From assembly GCA_002304315.1 (NCBI GenBank), contig NEUO01000012.1, positions 1 through 39,676 of the forward strand: a DNA stretch of 39,676 nt, read 5' to 3'. Shown piece after piece: positions 33,705 to 39,676 of this stretch (position 1 is the first letter of the stretch; every line of letters begins with the position of its first letter). Source of the DNA: Verrucomicrobiia bacterium Tous-C4TDCM. Lineage in GTDB: Bacteria > Verrucomicrobiota > Verrucomicrobiia > Verrucomicrobiales > Akkermansiaceae. The notes beneath the pieces are model-generated. The model was not told where the DNA came from, did no database searches, and saw only the letters and a program-made list of their open reading frames with translations. Made by a program: the position numbers and the translations under genes.

Positions 33705-35780
33705 CTATCGTCTTAGCAGATCGTCGAGGAACTCCGACGCCGGTTCCACGCTGGTGATCAGCAGTTGATCCCGGGCCCGGGTGCAGGCCACGTAAAGCAG
33801 GTGGCGCTCGGTCTCGTAGACCTCTTGCAGATCCGAGTCATCGCCGACGCTTTCAATCCGCTCTTGCAACGGAACGACCTCGTCGTCGCAGGCCATGACC
33901 ACCACGGCGCGGAACTCCAGGCCCTTGGCGAGGTGCATGGTGCTGATCGAGACGTGGCCGCTGGCGGTCTCGACGTGGTCATCGAGGATCTTGAACGACA
34001 GACCCGCTTTCCTGAGGGCTGCTTCGGCCCGCGGGAGTTGTCCGTCGGAGCGCACGAACACGCCGAACTCATGCGGGAGGAGCCCCGCCGCTGACTGCTG
34101 CCGCAGCCATTCGGCGACGCCCGTTTGTTCCTCGCCTTCGCCGGCAAAGACCTGGATGACCGGTGGCGGTCCGTTGAATACGGAAACCGTGTCGCTCCGA
34201 TCCTCGCGGTTTCCGTCGGCATCGGTGATCTCCGGGCCGAGCAAGCGGTCGGCTTGCTGGCGGATCTGGTGGGAGGTCCGGTAGTTGACCCGGAGGTTGC
34301 GGGAACGGCCGCGGATATCGACGCCGAGGGATTTCCACGAGAACGGTTGCTGGAAAATGCGCTGGCCGATGTCCCCGGCGAAGAAGAGCGAGTTCGGCCG
34401 GTCGCCTCCCAGTGCCGCGAAGAATCGCAGTTGGGAAATACTGAGGTCCTGCGCCTCATCGACCACCGCGAGATCGAAGGGCCGGGTCTCCTTTCCAGTG
34501 AAGATGCTGGCGAGAGCAGTGAAGACCGACGAAGGCGTCGTCAGTCCCTTGCTTTTGAGTTCACTGAGTGTCCGCTCGAAGATCGACCAGAGGACGGAAC
34601 GCTGCGCTTCCGGGAGCCGGGTCTTGCGACCGAGTCGTGCCACGTCCCGGTATTCCTCCCAGCTCGCAAGGTTCCAAGCATCCACGACGTGCTCCCATTC
34701 CGCGAGCAGGAACTGAAGGGCGAAGCGGTGATACGGGATGGCATCGGAGGCCGCCCTGATGGCAGCCTTCACGTCCTGTCGGGTGGCCAACTGCACAGGA
34801 CCGATCTGAGCCTTGTGGAGGCGCACGGCCAGCGATTCCAAGGAATGCACGTCGATACGCTCCCCCAGACGGGGCTCGCTCCCCACCAGCCGCTTGAGCT
34901 TGGTGCGCAGGGCGTGGGCGAGAGCGTCCGTGAAAGTGGCAAGCAGCACCCGGGCATCCGGCTGGCTGCGCGCGAGATGGACGGCCCGGTGCAGGGCCAC
35001 GATGGTTTTCCCGGTGCCGGCGGAACCCGAGACCCGCGCGGGACCAGCGTAGTCGCGGGTGACCAGTTGTTGCTGCTCCGGATGAAGGAAGACGGTCCAC
35101 TTCTCCCAAGGGAAATCGAGGGCTTGCTTCAGCTCGTCGACATTCGTCATCACGCGGAAGCGGCGTTGCGCGTCCGGGTGTTCGAAGGGATTTGTGGGCG
35201 GGGTTTCAAGCTCCGCCACGCGCGGTTTTCCGCCTGTCGCCAGTTCCAGCAGGGCCTCCGCAGCTTCGGCTGGCAGGCGGTCCGCGAGAATTAGCAGGCT
35301 GTCCTCGGTCGCCTGCCTCACGTCGTTCAGCCACTCCTCCGGCACGCCGTAGCCCAGCAGTTCGTCATCCGACCGCTTGGCGAAAAGCGGCTTCTTGGCA
35401 GGCAGCGGGAGCTGCGCCTGCACGTAGACCGGGACCAAGATCTCTTGAACGGTCTCGCGGATTTCCACGATCTGCGCGGCACCGGTCTTCGGGTGGGTCT
35501 CCAGCTTCCTCCGCTCGGCCCAATCGTAGGCCTTGTCGTGGTGATCCACGTAGCACAGCAGCAGGCTGCCCGAGGTCTTGTGGACAATGATCCGGAGATC
35601 GGAGCTTGCCCGCACCGACCAGAAGTTCTTGTCCTTCGCCCCGTCCAGCTTGTGGAAGGAATGCCCCGGGTGCGCCGGATTGATCTGGAGGTCGAAGGCG
35701 GTTGTCTTCGCCGACTTCTGCTCGTCACCGGTTAGACGGGCGAGGCTGTCGGTGAAGGTGTCGGAGATGAGGAAATGCAT
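33705..35780 (-). CDS. RelE-UvrD fusion helicase
   Basis: 691 residues from ATG 35780 (the longer frame overlaps the chaperone gene). The first ~92 residues are a RelE-like fold: FTDSLARLTGDEQKSAKTTAF, SVRASSDLRIIV, CYVDHHDKAYDWAERRK. After a linker comes a superfamily I helicase: Walker A GSAGTGKT (K258), Walker B VVDEAQDL (D441, E442), motif V-like TMHLAKGLEF and motif VI-like YVACTRARDQL. Length fits the family of RelE-headed UvrD-like helicases known from many bacteria, usually as lone genes. Here it is the last gene of a four-gene set, 4 nt after the SecB-like gene, which suggests joint expression and maybe shared control of the toxic RelE part. All motifs look active. Its biological role is unsettled. 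Confidence 0.88.
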   Translation of the reverse strand: MHFLISDTFTDSLARLTGDEQKSAKTTAFDLQINPAHPGHSFHKLDGAKDKNFWSVRASSDLRIIVHKTSGSLLLCYVDHHDKAYDWAERRKLETHPKTGAAQIVEIRETVQEILVPVYVQAQLPLPAKKPLFAKRSDDELLGYGVPEEWLNDVRQATEDSLLILADRLPAEAAEALLELATGGKPRVAELETPPTNPFEHPDAQRRFRVMTNVDELKQALDFPWEKWTVFLHPEQQQLVTRDYAGPARVSGSAGTGKTIVALHRAVHLARSQPDARVLLATFTDALAHALRTKLKRLVGSEPRLGERIDVHSLESLAVRLHKAQIGPVQLATRQDVKAAIRAASDAIPYHRFALQFLLAEWEHVVDAWNLASWEEYRDVARLGRKTRLPEAQRSVLWSIFERTLSELKSKGLTTPSSVFTALASIFTGKETRPFDLAVVDEAQDLSISQLRFFAALGGDRPNSLFFAGDIGQRIFQQPFSWKSLGVDIRGRSRNLRVNYRTSHQIRQQADRLLGPEITDADGNREDRSDTVSVFNGPPPVIQVFAGEGEEQTGVAEWLRQQSAAGLLPHEFGVFVRSDGQLPRAEAALRKAGLSFKILDDHVETASGHVSISTMHLAKGLEFRAVVVMACDDEVVPLQERIESVGDDSDLQEVYETERHLLYVACTRARDQLLITSVEPASEFLDDLLRR

Positions 35781-35784
35781 GGCA

Positions 35785-36312
35785 TCACGCCTCGCCCTTC
35801 GGCTTTGGAGCCTTTTTGGCTGCCGGACTACGCGGAGGTGCCGGGGCTGCGGGGAGAGCAGGATTCGCCGGTTGAGCAAGCTTCGGATGTCCGCTCTGCT
35901 TCGCCGCGGCCGTTGCTCCGGATCCTGGCTTCTTCACGAACATCCGGGCGTCAATCGTAGGCAGCTCCATGACACCATGCTTGGATCGACAGGTCATCCC
36001 GACGATGTACTCCCGAACCGCCCCATAGAGGATTGCTCCCCCGTTCATTCGGACCAGGTCTTCCCGCTTTTCTTCCGGGAAGTCTGCGTGAATTTTGAAC
36101 AAACCCTCATATTCCACCCTGCCTCGATAATTGACCGGGGCGTCGTCTTTGCCCTCGAATGCAACCCCGAGTTGCACATGCCAGTGGTCGTCCAGCTTTG
36201 AATGCTGCAAGGTGATGTGGCATTGAAATGCAGCATCTCCGGTCTCTTCGTCGGCGGCTTTGAACTCCACGCTCCGGAGGGAATGACGTATGGTCTGGAT
36301 CGGACTGAGCAT
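35785..36312 (-). CDS. SecB-like chaperone of a toxin-antitoxin-chaperone system
   Basis: 175 residues starting at ATG 36312, which overlaps the stop of the antitoxin gene (TGATG). The core (about 1-130) has the SecB-fold pattern with FQCHITLQHSKLDDHW, a beta-rich middle and the conserved RMNGGAILYGAVREYIVGMTCRS, SKHGVMELPTIDARMF. The block 'ILYGAVREYI...LP' matches TAC chaperones (PF02556 family) rather than canonical proteobacterial SecB. The last ~45 residues are an Ala/Pro/Lys-rich tail (ending KKAPKPKGEA), an unusual extension. Role: binds the antitoxin's disordered C-terminus and allows it to fold. Order toxin, antitoxin, chaperone is that of known TAC loci. Confidence 0.85.
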   Translation of the reverse strand: MLSPIQTIRHSLRSVEFKAADEETGDAAFQCHITLQHSKLDDHWHVQLGVAFEGKDDAPVNYRGRVEYEGLFKIHADFPEEKREDLVRMNGGAILYGAVREYIVGMTCRSKHGVMELPTIDARMFVKKPGSGATAAAKQSGHPKLAQPANPALPAAPAPPRSPAAKKAPKPKGEA

Positions 36313-36920
36313 CAGGCGGCGAGGGCAAGTTCGTTTGAGTCGGCTGCCACGCACAGCGACTGGGCGTAGGCATCCAGGTAGGTATCGAGGTAGTCCTTCG
36401 AGTAGGTGCCGGCGGGAGTAACGACGGGAACGTCCGCATGGGTGTGGGTCTCGAATACGAATTCGTAGTTTGGACCGCTTGCCAGCCCCGATCCTGCTGC
36501 GCCGAGCGTCCTTCTGAGCACATCGTCGTGCAGCTTCCCAATCACATGCACCCCGCTCTCCAGTCGCTTTATCGTCGCGATACTGACGGCGGACCTTTGG
36601 GAAAGTTCGTCTTGAGTCCAGCCCACGGCTTCCCGCAATGCCCGGACTTCCGTCGCGGTCAGCAATCGGTGTTTTTTTTGAAAAGCGGCCACCGCTTTCG
36701 CGACACCGGCCGTTGCTTGGTCGGGCGACATCCATTCCGCTCCGCAGGCGGAGCAGTGCCATTTCTCGGTTTCGACCCGGATTTCCTCGCCCTGAATCTC
36801 CTGCACGGAGGGGAGGGATTTCACGGAAATCGTGTCGGGCCGTTCGCAGCCAAGGCAGGTTGCCGGGGCCTTCCAAGCGCCAAGCCGGCGCTTCGGGGGA
36901 TTCAAATCACGCTCTTTCAT
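36312..36920 (-). CDS. MqsA-like antitoxin: zinc finger plus HTH
   Basis: 202 residues from ATG 36920. The N-terminus has a four-cysteine zinc finger C22-x2-C25 and C56-x2-C59 (CLGC...CSACG), as in MqsA/YgiT antitoxins. Residues about 86-126 form an Xre/Cro-type HTH (LREAVGWTQDELSQRSAVSIATIKRLESG), the DNA-binding part for autorepression. The remaining ~70 residues extend beyond the classical MqsA length (about 131) and are rich in aromatics (NYEFVFETH, DYLDTYLDAYAQ), consistent with a chaperone-addiction (ChAD) tail recognised by the SecB-like partner. It lies 70 bp after the putative toxin gene and overlaps the chaperone gene by one base. Confidence 0.83.
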   Translation of the reverse strand: MKERDLNPPKRRLGAWKAPATCLGCERPDTISVKSLPSVQEIQGEEIRVETEKWHCSACGAEWMSPDQATAGVAKAVAAFQKKHRLLTATEVRALREAVGWTQDELSQRSAVSIATIKRLESGVHVIGKLHDDVLRRTLGAAGSGLASGPNYEFVFETHTHADVPVVTPAGTYSKDYLDTYLDAYAQSLCVAADSNELALAA

Positions 36921-36974
36921 CGTCGTGGCAGCTTAGGTGCATGTAGGTGAAAACGGGTATTTCGCCCTTCTTCC

Positions 36975-36983
36975 TGATACCAA
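36975..36983. promoter_or_regulatory. Possible antitoxin-binding half site in the toxin-antitoxin gap
   Basis: TGATACCAA here repeats 37354-37362, where it overlaps the 14-bp palindrome upstream of the toxin. GGTAT occurs about 20 bp away (36956-36961 region), giving a loose GGTAT...ATACC inverted pair. It may allow the antitoxin to bind on both sides of the toxin gene. Evidence is a shared 9-mer only. Confidence 0.25.
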
Positions 36984-36990
36984 ACTTCAA

Positions 36991-37320
36991 TTACATGGGC
37001 TTTCGCATGCTCCCTGAATTCCAGGAGTAGGCGTAGAGGCGGACATCGTGAAGTCCCCGCTTGTTGCAGAACTCGACCTTCCCGCTGATCCCGCAGAAAC
37101 AGACTTGAGGTCCCACCGCCACGATCTCGTCGAGGAAATCGAGGACGAGCTCCAAAACTTTCTGCATCGTGCTGACGCCGAGAGATTGAAAAGTCCGGAC
37201 ATTTTGATTTTCGTCGATTATTTGGTAATCACCGGCCTCGAGGGCGGCAATGGCTTCGTGGATTCTTTTGGCCACCTCCTTCTGTCCCGGGACGTAAGGG
37301 ATTCTGTTGGGGGGCGGCAT
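36991..37320 (-). CDS. Putative toxin of the TAC operon, possibly MqsR-like
   Basis: 109 residues from ATG 37320. A TTG start at 37362 is possible but would place the 14-bp palindrome inside the gene. It is a small soluble protein: KEVAKRIHEAIAALEAGDYQ, FQSLGVSTMQKVLELVLDFLD, then VGPQVCFCGISGKVEFCNK and LYAYSW. The pattern helix, 'LG(V/L)...L.L', GP, beta-strand 'F.G...vEF' loosely recalls MqsR-type RNases, yet the hallmark residues of E. coli MqsR (FYKSM, WQDVY) are not seen. The call rests chiefly on position: first gene of toxin-antitoxin-chaperone order, right size, own promoter. Family is unresolved; three cysteines are unusual. Local GC is lower than average, suggesting transfer. Confidence 0.55.
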   Translation of the reverse strand: MPPPNRIPYVPGQKEVAKRIHEAIAALEAGDYQIIDENQNVRTFQSLGVSTMQKVLELVLDFLDEIVAVGPQVCFCGISGKVEFCNKRGLHDVRLYAYSWNSGSMRKPM

Positions 37321-37345
37321 GTTTGGCGGTTCCGATGGCGGGAAA

Positions 37346-37359
37346 GTATCACGTGATAC
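37346..37359. promoter_or_regulatory. 14-bp perfect palindrome, candidate operator
   Basis: GTATCACGTGATAC is fully palindromic and lies 26 bp upstream of the putative toxin ATG, downstream of the presumed -10. Antitoxins of the MqsA/HTH kind repress their own promoter by binding such palindromes. This fits the HTH in the gene two steps downstream. Confidence 0.55.
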
Positions 37360-37378
37360 CAAGCCCGCCAGTTCGAAA

Positions 37379-37407
37379 ATTGTAAAAGTTTTCGGGGCTT
37401 TTCTAAA
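37379..37407 (-). promoter_or_regulatory. Putative promoter of the TAC operon
   Basis: On the minus strand TTTAGA (37402-37407) and TACAAT (37379-37384) are spaced by exactly 17 bp, a credible sigma-70 promoter in an AT-rich patch between the methyltransferase stop and the toxin. Transcription would begin just upstream of the palindrome at 37346-37359. An imperfect CGAAAA/TTTTCG hairpin overlaps it. Confidence 0.45.
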
Positions 37408-37410
37408 AAT

Positions 37411-39676
37411 TTAAACGCGGAACACCTTCATCACCTCGTCCCCGAGGTGGTTGATGACCTTCACGGCGACGCGGCCGGACTTGGGCGGGTCGAAGGGGCG
37501 GGAGGTGTCGCTGTTCAGGGTGGCCCAGGCATCGGCGTCGATCTCGGCCTTAAGGGTGGTTTTCAGGGACTTGTAGGGATCGTTGGCACCCAGGAAGTAG
37601 GCGTGGCGGACGAAGAAGCTCTCCTGGTTGTAGTCGGTGTCGATGAACCAGCAGGCGATGCCGTCGGCCCCGTCGCTGACGACTTCGCCGGTCTGGGGCT
37701 TGAAGACGTCCACGCCGTTGACCTTCACCCGGACCTTGCCGTCGGACTCGGTGAGGAGGGTGATGTCCGGCTCGCCGAAGATGACGAAGAGGTTGCCCTT
37801 GCCGGTGTTTTTGAGGTCCTCCGCCATGTGGAGGTCGGCGTTCATGCGGGCCTTCAGGACCGGGATGCGGCCGAGCTTGCTGAACTCGGTGGCGTGGGCC
37901 TCGTAGTTGAAGGCGCAGGCGATGAGCACGTCGAAGCCTGCGTCGCCGCACTCGCGGGCGGCCTCGACCAGGTCGGCCCGCTGGACGGTGCCGAATTCGG
38001 GGCCGATGAAGATGCCAGCCCGCTTTTCGACCTCGCCTTCCATGTAGCGGCCTTCCGCGCAGACGGAGCCTTCCCCCGGCCAGGGAGTCAGCGTGGTGAA
38101 GGTGATGCGGTCTTCCTTGTGCGCCTGCTGCACGCCGGCGACCCGGAGCTGATCCAGGATCATCTGCGGGAAGGTCTGCTTGGCCCCGTATTCGGGTTCG
38201 TCCTCGTTGAGCGTATCGATCAGTTCGTCGTCCTCATCCACGGCCAGCACGCGGTGGGGGCTGAGGCTCTCGACGGTGAAGGGACCGGCCACGCGGACCT
38301 TCTTCTTGTCGTCGTAGGGCTTGTCGTAGAGGTATTCGAACTCGGCCTTGGCGGCGATGGACTTGTCGATTTCCTGTTGGCGGGCGATTCGGGCCTGCCA
38401 CCATTCCGCGTGCAGCGTTTTCGCCTCGTGCGGCCACTTGGTATCGGCCTCGCGCGGGATGTCCCACTCCTGCCAGGTCTTCTTGAGCGCGGCGTTCAGC
38501 TTCTCGCGCAACGGCTCCAGCTTCGCCTGCCACTGATCCCAGATGACATCGATCTCCGCGTTGTTGGCGATGGACTTGACCGAGATGTGCGGCACGCGCT
38601 CATAGACGAAGCCGTGGCGGATGTTCCCCTGCACAGGCTGCGAACTCGGCGCCGTGCGGGTGACTTCGGCTTCCTTGATCTGGCCGTCGCGGGAATCGGC
38701 CAGCAGGTAAAAGGGATAACGCGCGCCCATGATGCGGGCACGGGCCAACGCCAGCGCCACGCGCGAGGTATCAATCGTGATCCAGCGGCGGCCCCATTGC
38801 TCGGCGACGGTGGCGGTGGTGCCGGAACCGCAGGTTGGGTCGAGCACGAGGTCGCCGGGGTCGGTGGCCATCAACAACGCTCTTTGAATCACCGCGGCGT
38901 TTGTCTGGACAACGTAAACTTTATCCACGGAGAAACTGCTCGCCGTGTCGGTCCAGTAGGCGGTGGTTTCGATGACTGGATGGTCTTCGTGCATCCGCAC
39001 ATACATGATTCCATTTTTCAGCGTATGGTAGCGATTGGCTTTTATCACCCGATTCAATCCGTCTTGGGTGCTCGACCATCCACGATTGCCCCCAGGAAAG
39101 AACTCTCGACCGTCTGCCTTGAGCGGAAAATACATCGCACTTCCCGGCCCGGCCGCACGGCCTTGTCTTTGTGAGGTGAGATCACCGAGCGCAAAAACTT
39201 TCACATCCGCCTCTTTTGACCATTTGGATAGCCAGTCTTCTCGACTCATCGGCAACCGTTCTCCATCCGGAAGTTGAACGCGGGTGTAGATTGTTGCGCC
39301 TTGTTCAAACGGCTCCTTCCGAACATAGGACTTCCGATATTTCACCCGCGATTTGTCTTTAGCGAACCAGACGAGGAAATCATGCGGCACGGAGACCAGC
39401 TCCGACGTTTGGGCACTCGTAGTTGCGAAGGCGATCAGTCCACAAAAATTATCCTCCCCGAGCACCTCATCCATCAGCGCCCGGACGCGATGCACATTTT
39501 CATCGCCGATCTGCACGAAAATGGAGCCGGAATCGGTGAGGAGGTCGCGCATCACGGTGAGCCGATCCCGCAGGTAGGTGAGGTAGCTGTGGATGCCGTC
39601 GCGCCAGGTGTCGCGGAAGGCTTTGACCTGCTCGGGCTCGCGGGTGATGTGGTCGGCCTTGCCGTCCTTCACGTCG
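37411..39676 (-). CDS. Type III-like adenine-specific DNA methyltransferase, N-terminus cut by the window edge
   Basis: At least 754 residues, open to the window end (reading DVKDGKADHITREPEQVKAF...). The beta-class order places the catalytic DPPY motif upstream, outside the window, but the region after it is visible: SYLTYLRDRLTVMRDLL, GSIFVQIGDENVHRVRALM. The SAM-binding VLDPTCGSGTTATVAEQWGRRWI, with the strong downstream IDTSRVALALARARI, identifies the N6_N4_Mtase family. A C-terminal ~400-residue extension includes VIFGEPDI and a second Rossmann-like part. It would methylate adenine in a short asymmetric site. No restriction (Res) gene follows within the window; the TAC operon begins 91 bp downstream. 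Its helicase/nuclease partner is either beyond 39676 or absent. Confidence 0.88.
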   Translation of the reverse strand, partial: DVKDGKADHITREPEQVKAFRDTWRDGIHSYLTYLRDRLTVMRDLLTDSGSIFVQIGDENVHRVRALMDEVLGEDNFCGLIAFATTSAQTSELVSVPHDFLVWFAKDKSRVKYRKSYVRKEPFEQGATIYTRVQLPDGERLPMSREDWLSKWSKEADVKVFALGDLTSQRQGRAAGPGSAMYFPLKADGREFFPGGNRGWSSTQDGLNRVIKANRYHTLKNGIMYVRMHEDHPVIETTAYWTDTASSFSVDKVYVVQTNAAVIQRALLMATDPGDLVLDPTCGSGTTATVAEQWGRRWITIDTSRVALALARARIMGARYPFYLLADSRDGQIKEAEVTRTAPSSQPVQGNIRHGFVYERVPHISVKSIANNAEIDVIWDQWQAKLEPLREKLNAALKKTWQEWDIPREADTKWPHEAKTLHAEWWQARIARQQEIDKSIAAKAEFEYLYDKPYDDKKKVRVAGPFTVESLSPHRVLAVDEDDELIDTLNEDEPEYGAKQTFPQMILDQLRVAGVQQAHKEDRITFTTLTPWPGEGSVCAEGRYMEGEVEKRAGIFIGPEFGTVQRADLVEAARECGDAGFDVLIACAFNYEAHATEFSKLGRIPVLKARMNADLHMAEDLKNTGKGNLFVIFGEPDITLLTESDGKVRVKVNGVDVFKPQTGEVVSDGADGIACWFIDTDYNQESFFVRHAYFLGANDPYKSLKTTLKAEIDADAWATLNSDTSRPFDPPKSGRVAVKVINHLGDEVMKVFRV

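Noticed and set aside
35785-36312. SecB-like gene as the housekeeping export chaperone
   Set aside because: It overlaps a toxin-type antitoxin gene, has a TAC-like conserved block and a Pro/Lys tail, and lies within a four-gene operon; housekeeping secB would not be expected here.
37321-37362. TTG start at 37362 for the putative toxin
   Set aside because: It would put the perfect palindrome inside the coding region and adds a Pro-rich stretch of no recognisable kind; the ATG at 37320 is more plausible, though not proven.

Overview
The window looks like a chromosomal segment of a high-GC Verrucomicrobiota bacterium, probably near Luteolibacter/Haloferula. This is inferred, not proven. The reasons are the giant signal-peptide protein made of autotransporter-associated beta-strand repeats, several very large secreted enzymes with Ca-binding/Ig-like/LamG modules, a shared C-terminal beta-sandwich tail on four of them, and the scarcity of clear Shine-Dalgarno sites.

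Layout. 1-840: a gene graveyard with an IS66-type TnpA remnant inside a 20-bp inverted repeat, a SEC-C zinc-motif fragment, a 34-bp tandem repeat and a cluster of palindromic hairpins. 849-7970: secreted GH78 alpha-L-rhamnosidase (-), a ParD/RelB-like plus ParE-like toxin-antitoxin pair (+), a secreted alpha/beta-hydrolase (-), an OmpA-domain envelope protein (+) and a HAD phosphatase (+). 8093-17357: a secreted SGNH esterase with LamG domain (+), and the 1862-residue beta-strand-repeat protein (-). 17603-20561: an MsbA-type ABC exporter, a small unknown protein, a MITE-like hairpin and a Tat-exported GH128-like glycosidase. 20540-23875: a sulfatase fused to a YHYH domain, followed by the ruin of a di-haem cytochrome c peroxidase gene. 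24064-25989: tRNA-Gly(GCC), prmA, and a two-gene nucleotidyltransferase cassette bounded by a diverged duplicate of the prmA 3' end. 26050-32328: an apparent operon of a secreted sialate-O-acetylesterase-like protein and an M66 (StcE-like) metalloprotease with homologous C-terminal halves. 32464-33630: a class I aminotransferase.

33705-39676 is the most interesting part. All genes are on the minus strand and look like a defence island: an N-terminally cut Type III-like adenine methyltransferase, then a tightly packed four-gene operon of a small putative toxin, an MqsA-like zinc-finger/HTH antitoxin, a SecB-like chaperone and a RelE-UvrD helicase fusion. Toxin-antitoxin-chaperone (TAC) systems are known. 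A TAC whose fourth gene, 4 nt downstream of the chaperone, is a RelE-helicase is the best candidate here for an undescribed system.

As a whole the window suggests a bacterium living on complex extracellular glycans. Sulfatase, O-acetylesterases, rhamnosidase, GH128-like enzyme and M66 protease would jointly de-sulfate, de-acetylate and cleave decorated polysaccharide or mucin-like glycoprotein. Functions are assigned from motifs read by eye; no database search was possible.
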